From NIOZ-UU13 sp964417935 (lineage in GTDB: Bacteria > Planctomycetota > Phycisphaerae > Sedimentisphaerales > Anaerobacaceae), in NCBI GenBank assembly GCA_964417935.1, contig CAYQKF010000006.1, positions 1 to 64,000 of the forward strand: a DNA stretch of 64,000 nt, given 5' to 3'. Positions within the stretch are counted from its first letter, which is position 1. Every line of letters begins with the position of its first letter. This document shows positions 15,412 to 23,678 of the stretch, piece after piece. Made by a program: the position numbers and the translations under genes. Under the pieces are notes generated by a model. That model was not told the origin of the DNA and did not search any database. It saw nothing but the letters and a program-made list of their open reading frames with translations.

Positions 15412-16440
15412 ATGGCAGAAAAAGACAGCCAATCAAACTCCCAAAACCAACACTCGGAAAGAAAATTCAGCCAGGAGCAGTATGAATTGCTGAAACGCTG
15501 CTCAGAAAATAATGATATGACCGAGTGGAACGAGTGGCGTGAAGAGAATTATGACAAAGATATTCGTTTGGAAGGTGCTGAGTTGTACCGTTGGTATCTC
15601 AAGGGCGCATTGCTTAACAGGCATGAGTTAATTGATGCGATGGGTAAGCTACTACTAACCGTTCACGGAGATTCACATCTGGAAGGAGCAAGATTCATAG
15701 ATGCAAATCTATAAGGTGCTAATCTCGTGCAAGCACACCTTGAAGGGGCGCATTTTCACAGAGTCAATCTCAAAGGTGCAAAGCTTATGGATGCGTATGT
15801 GGAATCCACAATTTTCTATAAAGCTGACCTTAAAGGGACAAATTTCGCTACTGCTATTGTCAATGAGGAGACGTCATTTTGGGAGAGTCAAGTTAGTGCG
15901 CGTACGGACTTCCGTGGTGTCGGTCTAGACAGGGTGCGGATAGAAGAAGAAACAAAGGAACTTTTGAAGTATAATATCAGGCGGATGAAATGGGAGGATT
16001 GGTATAAAGAACATCCGAAGATGAAATGGTTCGTCCAGCCATTTTGGTGGATGAGTGACTATGGGCTATCAACTGGCAGAATAATAGTTACCTTCTTTGC
16101 CTTTGCATTTATCTTTGCGAATGTCTATTACCATTGGGGGCGAATAGCGCCGCCGGGGATAGTCGAAAACCTTTTTGTTGACCGCAATGGAGTCGATGTT
16201 CAGTGGTGGCTTGTCCCTTTGCGAACGCTTTACTTTTCTATTGTTACGCAGACAACGTTAGGCTTCGGAGATATGTATGCAAGAGCTCAAAGTATCTGGG
16301 GCCATATATTGCTCAGCTTACAGGTAATTTTGGGGTATGTGCTCTTAGGCGCTTTAGTGACACGCTTTGCAGTTTTGTTTACTGCCGGCGGGCCTGCGGG
16401 TGAATTTTCAGAGAAAGAACAGGACTATAAGAACAAGTAA
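15412..16440 (+). pseudogene. Pentapeptide-repeat ion channel interrupted by an in-frame TAA
   Basis: ATG 15412 (AAGGAAGG upstream) opens a frame that reads into pentapeptide repeats (LEGARFIDANL), then meets TAA at 15712-15714. The same frame continues at once with GANLVQAHLEGAHFHRVNLKGAKL, so a single codon in the repeat has become a stop. After the pentapeptides (to about 15935) come two membrane helices and the pore motif TQTTLGFGD near 16250-16275, as in Ion_trans_2 potassium channels. There is no frameshift. Either the gene is freshly dead, or the second part is translated from GTG 15727, or the stop is read through. A sequencing error is possible. Confidence 0.75.
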
Positions 16441-16480
16441 AAGTTGTGAAATGTGTGGTTCTAATCTCCGTATTTTTTAA

Positions 16481-16603
16481 TCAATAAGCGGGCGGAGCGT
16501 TTTCACATTGTAAGAATGACATAAACCAAATCACAAACACGATAATCATCGCCACAAAAATCATTTTGAGGAATCTGGCCCTAATGGTCTTTTTCGCCGT
16601 CAT
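16481..16603 (-). CDS. 40-residue single-pass membrane peptide
   Basis: ATG 16603 is preceded by GGGAGG 11-16 bases upstream, and TGA is at 16481. The sequence starts MTAKKTIRARFLKM with a basic N-terminus, then a membrane helix (residues ~14-30, IFVAMIIVFVIWFM) and a short tail with one Cys. It is convergent with the ion-channel gene. Small membrane peptides like this often modulate larger membrane proteins, but nothing here shows a partner. The strong SD and clean topology support a real gene. Confidence 0.5.
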   Translation of the reverse strand: MTAKKTIRARFLKMIFVAMIIVFVIWFMSFLQCENAPPAY

Positions 16604-16960
16604 AATTTAAAACCTCCCTATCAACACACCATTTTAGCGATTACCTCTATGAGTGCAAAGGAAACTTCCTCACTCTCCATCTTACGAGAATCCAGCATTC
16701 AGTGCCGAGTCTCGGAGATTTTTCTGGATTTCACTCGAAATCTAATCTGTTTTATGGTATAATATACAGAACTATGGATGGTTCATAGTTCGTTGTTCGT
16801 AAATTATGGCAAACCGTAAACCTTTGCCCCTGAAAGCGGGTATCTTCAATAATCAATTATCATTTATCAATAATCATTAAGAAAGGGGGTTCCTAATGAC
16901 CATCATCCTACAGAACGCTGTCAAACCCGGCTTTTTTGTCACATCAGGCCGAAATAGTGG
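16604..16960. other. Gene-free spacer
   Basis: No coding frame is supported. A TATAAT (16758-16763) lies upstream of AT-rich repeated words (AATAATCAATTATCA...). An AAGAAAGGGGG tract precedes ATG 16896, but the frame there is short. Confidence 0.4.
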
Positions 16961-16971
16961 AGAAATAGAGA

Positions 16972-17166
16972 GTGAGTTTCACTATATTTTATGCAAAACA
17001 AACCCAATTATTGAAAATTCAAATGAATGTATATCCATATAATAAAACTGATTATGAAAATAAACACAATTGGACACTTGGTGAAAACAAACCCAATCAA
17101 AGCCAATGGATAGGAAACGAATTAAAATCGCCTATCTTCCCTAAACTAACAAGTAATTCGCAATAG
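16972..17166 (+). repeat. AT-rich KPNQ/AKQTQ-type low-complexity element
   Basis: Imperfect copies of AAAACAAACCCAAT(T/C) occur at about 16995 and 17085, with AAACACAATTGG between. The open frame encodes an Asn/Lys/Gln-rich peptide (AKQTQ, NKPNQSQ) lacking any fold signal. Similar KPNxxQ-type junk frames recur in this bacterial group (recalled, not checked). I treat it as a repeat, not a gene. Confidence 0.5.
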
Positions 17167-17185
17167 ATGTGGACAACAAAAACAG

Positions 17186-17692
17186 ATGAGTGAAACGAGC
17201 TTACTTCTGAAGGCGTATTATGAGGCCCTTTATGAGCGGCTGGTAGCCAACAAGGAGCTTTTGGCAGTAAGAATAGAAGAACTGCTGGCCGAGGAGATTG
17301 CAGAGCGCGGATTTGAGAACTTTGACGCGGCTAAGTACGCGGCATACAAAGATGCGTGTCTTGCTTTTATAGATGAACGAATAGAGACCTACAACCCGTT
17401 TGGCATTCAATATACCTTTGACCGCACCCGGGCCAGGCAGGCCTTTGAATTGGAGCTGCAGCTTGATTGGTATGACAGTCGGGCAGAATTTGAGGCTTTG
17501 GCCGAAGCCGCACGGCGTAAAGCGGAAGCGGGTCTAACGGAGGAAAGATTGCGGCCGCTGGCTGAAGAGCTTATCAAAGAACTCGGGGCATTCCCGGATA
17601 AGAGCATTATATCTGCTTATGAGTCCGAACCGGCCCTTAGAAAGCTGCCGGACTATATCGTTGCGAGAACGATAGAAGAAATCGTTACGTGA
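17186..17692 (+). CDS. Helical hypothetical protein
   Basis: A 168-residue soluble protein, Ala/Glu-rich and almost entirely helical (YYEALYERLVANKELLAVRIEELL; FDRTRARQAFELELQLDWYDSRAEFEALAEAARRKAEAG). It has no signal peptide, membrane segment, Cys pairs or recognised motif. Its composition is more GC-rich than the AT-rich repeat just upstream, which supports it as a true gene. It stands alone, 204 bp before the Tat oxidoreductase gene on the same strand. The function is unknown. Confidence 0.6.
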   Translation: MSETSLLLKAYYEALYERLVANKELLAVRIEELLAEEIAERGFENFDAAKYAAYKDACLAFIDERIETYNPFGIQYTFDRTRARQAFELELQLDWYDSRAEFEALAEAARRKAEAGLTEERLRPLAEELIKELGAFPDKSIISAYESEPALRKLPDYIVARTIEEIVT

Positions 17693-17896
17693 ACAGGAAT
17701 CTAAATTTTTGACTTTTTCAATTTGGTTCTTGCTATTGCTTTTGTTTTCGATTATCTTATTACGTGGCTTCTTTTAGTATTATTCTCGTAATATACCGCC
17801 AAAGAAGCTGTTGAAATTTCAATTAATAATAGCGTATTGGCTTGTAGTAAGGCCGAAGCCGTTCAAATTAACACAAGTTCAAACAGGAGGCTAACA

Positions 17897-19342
17897 ATGA
17901 AACCTATCACACGCCGAAATTTTATGAAACATTCAATGGCCGCTGGTATTGGTCTGACGATGGCCAGTCCTTTTTCCCGCGCACGAGGGGCGAACAACGA
18001 TATTCGCGTGGCTGTAGTCGGTATCCATGGCCGGGGCGGCTCACACATTAAGGAGTTCGGTAAGATGTCCGGGGTACGGGTGGCTGCGCTTTGTGATGTG
18101 GACAGAAAAGTGCTGGATGGACGTGCAAAGTCTTTTAGAGACCGCAACGAAAAGGTCGATACCTATGTCGATGTTCGTGAATTGCTGGAAGACAAAAACA
18201 TTGATGTTGTTACCATCGCAACAACCAATCACTGGCACTCGCTGATAACAATTTGGGCCTGCCAGGCGGGCAAGGACGTCTATGTCGAGAAGCCGTGCAG
18301 CCACAACGTATTCGAGGGCCGCAAGTGCGTCGAGGCCGCCCGCAAGTACAAGCGGATGGTGCAACACGGCACGCAGAGCCGAGCCGGCGACTTTGCCAAA
18401 ATGCCCGCCATCGTCAAGAGCGGCAAGTATGGTAAGCTCCTCGTCTCCAAGGGTTACTGCTGCAAGCCGCGGTGGAGCATCGGCTTTGAGCCTATCAAAA
18501 CTCCTCCAGAGCATCTTGACTTCAATATTTGGCTCGGTCCGGCCCCGATGCAACCTTATCATGAGAACCTTGTTCATTATGACTGGCACTGGTTCTGGGA
18601 CACCGGCAATGGCGATATAGGCAACCAGGGTGTCCACCAGATGGACATGGCACGCTGGGCGACCGGGAGGACGTTGCCAAAAAGCATCTCCGCCCTGGGC
18701 GGTCGCTGGGTCGACGAGCCGGGTTTCAAAGACCAGGGCCAGACACCAAATCAACTCGTCAGTGTCTTTGACTACGGCGACATGGTGATCCTGTTTGAGA
18801 CGCGAGGCCTTGTCGAAGGCAAGCTCAAGGGGAAATTCTCCCGCACTACCGACAACGAGCTGTATTTTGAGGAAGGTGTTATCAAGAAGGATGAGAACCA
18901 ACGCACGAAGTTCTTTGCCAAGGGCAGCGACAGGGGTGAAGACCTTGTTGATGTTGAGTATGAAAGATGCCCCGAAGGAAACTTCGAGAATTTCATTAAG
19001 TGCGTTCGCAGCCGCAGGCGCAAGGACCTCTGCGCGGACATTCTCGAAGCACACCTGTCCAGTGCTCTTTGCCACTTGGGTAACATTCCCTATCGCATGG
19101 GCGATATGCAGCGCTTCGAGATGCCGGAGGATTTCACCGACAACGAGATCGTCTATGACAGCATCAAGACCATGATCGATAACGCCAAGGCTATCGGCGT
19201 GAACGAAAACAACGCCCAGCTTATGGTCGGCCCCAAACTCGAGTTCAATCCCAGGACCGAGAAGTTCGTGAATAATCCGGCGGCAGATATGCTGCTGACG
19301 CGACCGTATCGCAAGCCGTTCGTTGTGCCTGAGCAAGTATAA
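17897..19342 (+). CDS. Tat-exported Gfo/Idh/MocA-family oxidoreductase
   Basis: ATG 17897 has a perfect AGGAGG 7-12 bases upstream. The product is 481 residues. The N-terminus is a twin-arginine signal (TRRNFMKHSMAAGIGLTM...). The NAD(P)-binding Rossmann part follows (VAVVGIHGRGGSHI), then the family EKP motif (VEKPCSHN), then C-terminal-domain motifs (FNIWLGPAP, HWFWDTGNGDIGNQGVHQMDMARWATG) with the active-site His/Asp. Members of this planctomycete subgroup act on sugars or glycosides in the envelope. The substrate is unknown. It is followed by a clear intrinsic terminator. Confidence 0.9.
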   Translation: MKPITRRNFMKHSMAAGIGLTMASPFSRARGANNDIRVAVVGIHGRGGSHIKEFGKMSGVRVAALCDVDRKVLDGRAKSFRDRNEKVDTYVDVRELLEDKNIDVVTIATTNHWHSLITIWACQAGKDVYVEKPCSHNVFEGRKCVEAARKYKRMVQHGTQSRAGDFAKMPAIVKSGKYGKLLVSKGYCCKPRWSIGFEPIKTPPEHLDFNIWLGPAPMQPYHENLVHYDWHWFWDTGNGDIGNQGVHQMDMARWATGRTLPKSISALGGRWVDEPGFKDQGQTPNQLVSVFDYGDMVILFETRGLVEGKLKGKFSRTTDNELYFEEGVIKKDENQRTKFFAKGSDRGEDLVDVEYERCPEGNFENFIKCVRSRRRKDLCADILEAHLSSALCHLGNIPYRMGDMQRFEMPEDFTDNEIVYDSIKTMIDNAKAIGVNENNAQLMVGPKLEFNPRTEKFVNNPAADMLLTRPYRKPFVVPEQV

Positions 19343-19380
19343 GCCGGCTATAGGGACTTCATGTTGGGGCCTGTTGGGGT

Positions 19381-19416
19381 TTCTAAAACGAAACATGTTT
19401 TAGAAGGGGTTTTTTT
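19381..19416 (+). terminator. Rho-independent terminator
   Basis: TTCTAAAAC (19381-19389) pairs perfectly with GTTTTAGAA (19397-19405) around a 7-base loop, followed by GGGG and seven T. It lies 38 bp after the oxidoreductase stop. Confidence 0.8.
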
Positions 19417-19563
19417 GCGCCGGTTTTGTGACAAAACTTCCTGCAGGTATTTGTCCGAGAAGAAATTCTCGTATGAACTGGTTTCCCCCGTGTTTTTATG
19501 TTTATCTACGTTTCTTAAGTGTTACGCTGATGCCGCCCGGAGTTTATCCCTGCAAAAGCAGGG

Positions 19564-19729
19564 GCTGTATACCGCCATAGTGGCGCTCGGGTTGCTTCGG
19601 CGCGTTACTCTACCCTCGACCATGGCAGACAAATTATACCAATATATGCTGTTGCCCACAAAGCGTTAAATCCAAGGACGTTAGGCCGGTTTTTCAGTCT
19701 ATGGCCACCAACTTTTTGGGGCGAGAGCC
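19564..19729 (-). repeat. Dispersed ~165-bp repeat, copy B (inverted)
   Basis: An inverted copy of 4816-4985. On the plus strand here one frame stays open, with peptide blocks shared with copy A (RHSGARV, RQIIP, YAVAHKALNPR, RFFSL). Its right end supplies the last ~12 codons and the stop of the EamA gene on the minus strand. Confidence 0.8.
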
Positions 19730-20614
19730 TAATTTCTGTAATATTATGCCACCTACGATGAAGATTAGTCCTGTTATTGTTGATAAAAGAATCTTTTCGC
19801 CAACTACAAAAGAAATCAACACGAGAGAAAAGAATGGAGCTAAGTAAACTAAGCTTGCTACATGTGCGGTTGTCTTGGATAATTTTAATGCCTTTAGCCA
19901 GAGCAGGAAAGTAATCCCCATCTCAAACAATCCAATATAAACTGCTCCAAGAATACCTTTAAGGTCTGGAAATTCTATTTTCGCAAAAAGCAAAATCGAC
20001 AGAAATATGAAGACTGACCCAAACATAAAATTGAGCAATAATCTGACCGCCTCATCATGTTTATCTTTTGTGTTATAAATCCAGAATAACGCCCAGATTA
20101 GAGTGCTGCCCAGTGCCAGTAATACTCCGGCAGGATTGGTAAACTTAAAGCCTAAAATATTTCCACGAGTTGCGATGATATAAACACCGAAAAAGCTGAT
20201 AGCTGTTGTGAGAATACTCTTTAGTTTGATTTTTTGCTTGAGCAAAGGTATCGACAGCAAAACAAGCATTATCGGCCAGATAAAATTTATTGTTACGGCT
20301 TCCTGGGCGCGCAGTATGGAGTATGCTTTTAATAGAATAACGTAGTAAAGGAAAGGATTAAGAAATCCTAACAGAGCAGAATGCAGATAATCTTTCTTTG
20401 AAAAGGTTTTGAGTAAATTCAGCTTTTTCAAAAATAATAAGTGAAGAAAAAGAGCGATGGTCGATATGAGCGAGGCGAAAAATAAAAGATGCAGAATGCT
20501 TAAATCTAAGACATCTGAATAATAACGCAGCGATATTTTGAAAACAGAAGCGATAGTGGACCAAAACAGAACTGCAGCAGCAGCATAAAGATAAGCCCTT
20601 TTTTGTTTTTCCAT
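19694..20614 (-). CDS. EamA/DMT-superfamily transporter
   Basis: ATG 20614 gives a 306-residue protein with ten predicted membrane helices in two EamA halves. The first half starts AYLYAAAAVLFWSTIASVFKISLRY, and the second ends VASLVYLAPFFSLVLISFVVGEKILLSTITGLIFIVGGIILQ. The motif EAVTINFIWPIMLVLLSIPLL is typical of the family. It probably exports or imports a small metabolite; the substrate cannot be told. The C-terminus (SRPKKLVAID) and stop lie inside the dispersed repeat 19564-19729, so the repeat has replaced or extended the original end. There is no obvious partner gene. Confidence 0.88.
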   Translation of the reverse strand: MEKQKRAYLYAAAAVLFWSTIASVFKISLRYYSDVLDLSILHLLFFASLISTIALFLHLLFLKKLNLLKTFSKKDYLHSALLGFLNPFLYYVILLKAYSILRAQEAVTINFIWPIMLVLLSIPLLKQKIKLKSILTTAISFFGVYIIATRGNILGFKFTNPAGVLLALGSTLIWALFWIYNTKDKHDEAVRLLLNFMFGSVFIFLSILLFAKIEFPDLKGILGAVYIGLFEMGITFLLWLKALKLSKTTAHVASLVYLAPFFSLVLISFVVGEKILLSTITGLIFIVGGIILQKLGSRPKKLVAID

Positions 20615-20803
20615 ATTTTTATGGTATCGAACTGAATTGTAATATGCAACGAATCTTTCGCATATCGTCATAGAGCAGGTGTATTTGGGCTTTACAAATA
20701 AAGTAACAACCTATTTGGCCTATCTTTCCAAATCATCCTAAAACAGCATAATCGGACTGGGCTGGAGCGGTTCTCATTAGCTCAGAAATTTTTTGCTCAC
20801 AGG

Positions 20804-20833
20804 TTGCTTTACCACGATTGATTGTGTTATAAT
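20804..20833 (+). promoter_or_regulatory. Probable promoter of the short prepilin gene
   Basis: TTGCTT (20804-20809), an 18-bp spacer, then TATAAT (20828-20833), about 60 bp before the ATG. Confidence 0.4.
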
Positions 20834-20893
20834 TATGGCAGGTAAACATACCAGAGACTTATTATCTCTCTTTGAAAGAGAAGGTCAAACATC

Positions 20894-21352
20894 ATGCGCA
20901 AAGGAAAAGGCTTTACCCCATTAGAAATAAGAATCCTCAATCGGGAAAGCAAAAGATTGCCCGAAAGACACGGGGAGGGACCCCGCTTCGCGGGAAGCCA
21001 AACAGACGTCCGGAAACGACACCGGAGTTTTCTAACGGGGTTTACACTAATAGAGCTTTTGGTAGTGATTGCCATTATCGCATTATTGATGGCGATATTG
21101 ATGCCGGCGCTGCAACGGGTGAAGAAACAAGCGCGGACGGTAACCTGCCAGGCGAGTCTGCACCAATGGACACTTATCTGGTCGATGATCACCACAGATA
21201 GGGACGGTTATTTTCACCAAGGCCTCGGTGGAGAGAGCCAGACGAGTGAGGGCAGGTGGCCGGTCGTGATGCAGACGGAGTACCGTGACCTGGATATGCG
21301 TCTTTGCCCGATGGCCACGAAACCTTTGTCCGAAGGAGGCCGGAATGGATGA
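20894..21352 (+). CDS. Prepilin-like protein, short and with repeat-derived insert
   Basis: A 152-residue frame. It starts MRKGKGFTPLEIRI, a degenerate pilin leader, and then has ~35 residues of Arg/Pro/Gly-rich sequence (LPERHGEGPRFAGSQTDVRK) before a second, intact leader and helix (FLTGFTLIELLVVIAIIALL). The remainder has the family pattern MPALQRVKKQARTVTCQASLHQW and LDMRLCPMATKP, then stops abruptly. Related planctomycete pseudopilins are about 230-260 residues, so the C-terminal half including H-X9-DG is missing. It is likely a decayed copy or a truncated secreted pseudopilin. Confidence 0.65.
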   Translation: MRKGKGFTPLEIRILNRESKRLPERHGEGPRFAGSQTDVRKRHRSFLTGFTLIELLVVIAIIALLMAILMPALQRVKKQARTVTCQASLHQWTLIWSMITTDRDGYFHQGLGGESQTSEGRWPVVMQTEYRDLDMRLCPMATKPLSEGGRNG

Positions 21353-21534
21353 GAAGCTTTAAGGATTACTGAAAAGAGGTTTTACATTCGTTGAATGGAC
21401 GATTACTGCTCGGCTTTAGTGCTGTGATGGTGAGAAGAAAAAAGCTCTACCATAGCGGGTCTGCATAATCTGGAGTGTTCTGCTCAGGATTGCGTGACTT
21501 CAATTATCGCTCGATATATTTCCTGCACTTGTTG

Positions 21535-22119
21535 TCAGGGGAACCACAAAATTAACCGGTTAATGTTTTCTTGCACCCAGTCGTTTTGCTCATCGCTGTA
21601 ATCGTAACTGTTCAAATCCTTCAAATCGTCTTCTGCCAGCGGGCCACAGCTACCGACTAACCTGCCATCTGACCACTGCTCGATGGCGTAAATATCACAT
21701 GTATTAATGTGCAGACGAAAGTGTTTAATCGTTTTCATCTGCGTATAATCCTTCTGCAATTCTGTAAAGTCACATTCTCCTTCAGCATCATCAGCCCTTC
21801 CACGATCGCAGCAGGCACCAGCATCGTCTGGTTCTATCTCAGCGGCCTTTGTTAAGTCTGAAATGATCTGTTCACATTGGTCTTCAGCGTTCTTGTTCAA
21901 GTCTGAAACGATCTTTTTTAAGTCTGAAATGATCTGGTCACATTGGTCTTCAGCGCTCTTGTTTAAGTCTGAAATGCTCTGGTCATATTCACATTCAACT
22001 CCGTCGACAAGCTCTTGATTGTCGTAGGCCGTGGCGAACTCTGAGGTCGCCCGGCCATATTCACTTTTCTCAACGGACTCCGACCCCAGATGGAATAGTG
22101 TCGCAAAGGACCCCATCAT
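21535..22119 (-). CDS. Hypothetical acidic protein with degenerate TPR-like repeats
   Basis: A 194-residue acidic protein. Its middle contains near-identical units (ISDLNKSAEDQCDQ, VSDLNKNAEDQCEQ, ISDLTKAAEIEPDDA) followed by CDRGRADDAEGECDF. This resembles a tetratricopeptide array that has lost its alanine/glycine helix contacts. The DNA shows matching direct repeats (TTTAAGTCTGAAATGATCTG type), so the array grew by recent duplication. The C-terminal ~70 residues (HFRLHINTCDIYAIEQWSDGR...) have no recognised fold. ATG codons at 22119 and 22116 are both possible. The function is unknown. Confidence 0.5.
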   Translation of the reverse strand: MMGSFATLFHLGSESVEKSEYGRATSEFATAYDNQELVDGVECEYDQSISDLNKSAEDQCDQIISDLKKIVSDLNKNAEDQCEQIISDLTKAAEIEPDDAGACCDRGRADDAEGECDFTELQKDYTQMKTIKHFRLHINTCDIYAIEQWSDGRLVGSCGPLAEDDLKDLNSYDYSDEQNDWVQENINRLILWFP

Positions 22120-22717
22120 TACTCCTTTCTTCTCATGAAGATTTGCAGTTTATAACATTTAGGTACACCCCTGAGCCTCTCTATTTCGTAAAGTACTCAA
22201 GCTGACTGACGAATACAACTATCCTGCCGTGCTTTCCCTGAAATTCAATATTCAACTTTCGGTCAAAATTGACTCTAAGAGCGTCCCTCCGTCTTTCACC
22301 CATATCTTCCTTCCACGAGTGTTGGGTAACGGGGGGGCAAGAATAAAAAGCTGCTCTTTTCGTTCTAATTTGTGCTAAAATCCTCCGACCTTACCTCTGA
22401 TACCCTTCGGCTTGAGTTTGGTCATTTTAGCCAGCTAAAACACCTCTCAAAACCGTCCTATTTATTTCGTCTATACATTTCTACGACTTTAGTCAGATAG
22501 CCCAATCGCCCGATTATCACTTTTGGAAAGTCCGGAAAAAGCGCCCATTTCAGGTTTCTGCCTTTCCCACGAAGTCTCTTCTCTCGCCCGTGTGCGGGAA
22601 ACAATAAGCAAGTCGTTAAAAACAACCAAATAACTGAATTTAAAGCGCCTCACAGGCCATTTAAACGACAAACTCGTCTTGAGGGGTTCATATAAAGCTT
22701 ATTTTTGCAAAACAGTC
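22120..22717. other. Gene-free spacer
   Basis: No frame with a start signal or recognisable protein was found on either strand. Sequence is not repeat-rich apart from a G7 run at 22330-22336. Confidence 0.4.
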
Positions 22718-22809
22718 TTAACCTCACTAACAAAAAGGTCTATAATAATGCTGTCATTTGGACATTGCCCCTGCTCTCTTCTTTCTCCTCCTTCCAGCAG
22801 GGGCTTTTT
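22718..22809 (+). ncRNA. Candidate very short RNA with promoter and strong terminator
   Basis: TTAACC (22718-22723), a 17-bp spacer and TATAAT (22741-22746) form a plausible promoter. Only ~55 bp later, GCCCCTGCT (22767-22775) pairs perfectly with AGCAGGGGC (22796-22804), followed by TTTTT. The transcript would be about 55 nt with a pyrimidine-rich loop. No coding frame fits. Confidence 0.35.
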
Positions 22810-22938
22810 AATTAGTATCTGTTGTGGAAAACAACAACCGATGATGTCACCCCTGCGAAAGCAGGGGTCCAGAGCGAAAAACTGGATTCCCGCTTTCGCG
22901 GGAATGACAAATACTGTTTCCGCAACAGGAACTAATTA
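22809..22938. mobile_element. Nested palindromic element, 130 bp
   Basis: Outer arms of ~24 bp (TAATTAGTATCTGTTG at 22809-22824 against CAACAGGAACTAATTA at 22923-22938) enclose a core bounded by GTCACCCC and GGAATGAC. The core has two hairpins, CCCTGCGAAAGCAGGGG and TTCCCGCTTTCGCGGGAA. The architecture is the same as at 34483-34614 and 60612-60750. Confidence 0.65.
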
Positions 22939-23091
22939 GCAGTCCCACTCAAAGCCCCAAATTCTGCCTTGCTTTCAGCTATTTTTTGTTTTGGTTTCTA
23001 TGAAGCCACCGAATTTCGGGTCCTGTTCGGTCAGAAGAATCCGGTAGTTTCTCCTATTGACAACAACTCACTGTAGAGTTAGGATTCGGAG

Positions 23092-23664
23092 ATGAATAAA
23101 GTACTCATTATAGTCGGCGATGCGACCGAGACCGTTGACACACTATATCCGTATTACCGCTTGCAGGAAGATGATTTTGAACCCGTGGTGGCAGGTCCTG
23201 AAAAGCGACGGTACCATATGGTCCTTCACGAGATTCCCCCGGACTGGGATGGCAAAGTTACCCGTGAGTTCGAGGGTTACACTATTGAGGCGGACATTGC
23301 ATTTCGAGATGTAAACCCAGAAGAGTATCTGGGCGTTTTTTTCTCCGGAGGTCGTGCCCCGGAATATATACGGTATGACCCCGACCTGGTCCGTATCACA
23401 CGGCACTTTTTTGAGCAAAACAAACCGATGGCCTGTGTGTGTCATGGCGTGGAAATATTAGCTTATGCCGGTTGTGTAAAGGGCCGACGCATGGCCACTG
23501 TGCCCAAGTGCAAATTCGACCTCGAAGTCTGTGGAGGCACCTTTGTCAACGAGCCGTGCGTTGTGGATGGCAACTTAGTCAGTGGGCGAACATATCATGA
23601 CCACGGCCGCTACGTCGGTGTGTGGATCAAGATGCTTCTCAAAGCTCAAGCAGCAACCGGATAG
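23092..23664 (+). CDS. DJ-1/PfpI-family class I glutamine amidotransferase-like protein
   Basis: A 190-residue protein with the flavodoxin-like DJ-1/PfpI fold. It starts MNKVLIIVGDATETVDTLYPYYRL, has the GGRAPEYIR turn (FFSGGRAPEYIRYDPD), the nucleophile elbow ACVCHGVEIL with the catalytic Cys followed by His, and a C-terminal VSGRTYHDH. Members are deglycases, proteases or amidases, and the exact activity is open. The acidic residue expected early (E in the TETVD stretch) is present. It lies 14 bp upstream of a Tat oxidoreductase gene, so the two are probably co-transcribed and act in one sugar-related pathway. Confidence 0.88.
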   Translation: MNKVLIIVGDATETVDTLYPYYRLQEDDFEPVVAGPEKRRYHMVLHEIPPDWDGKVTREFEGYTIEADIAFRDVNPEEYLGVFFSGGRAPEYIRYDPDLVRITRHFFEQNKPMACVCHGVEILAYAGCVKGRRMATVPKCKFDLEVCGGTFVNEPCVVDGNLVSGRTYHDHGRYVGVWIKMLLKAQAATG

Positions 23665-23678
23665 TTGGGAAATCAACA

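Noticed and set aside
18041..19396. 451-codon open frame antisense to the Tat oxidoreductase
   Set aside because: The plus-strand gene has a perfect SD, Tat signal and all family motifs; the antisense frame is a by-product of GC-rich third positions.
19361..19669. Open frame after the Tat oxidoreductase
   Set aside because: It runs across a terminator and into the dispersed repeat in a frame different from the one shared with the other copy.
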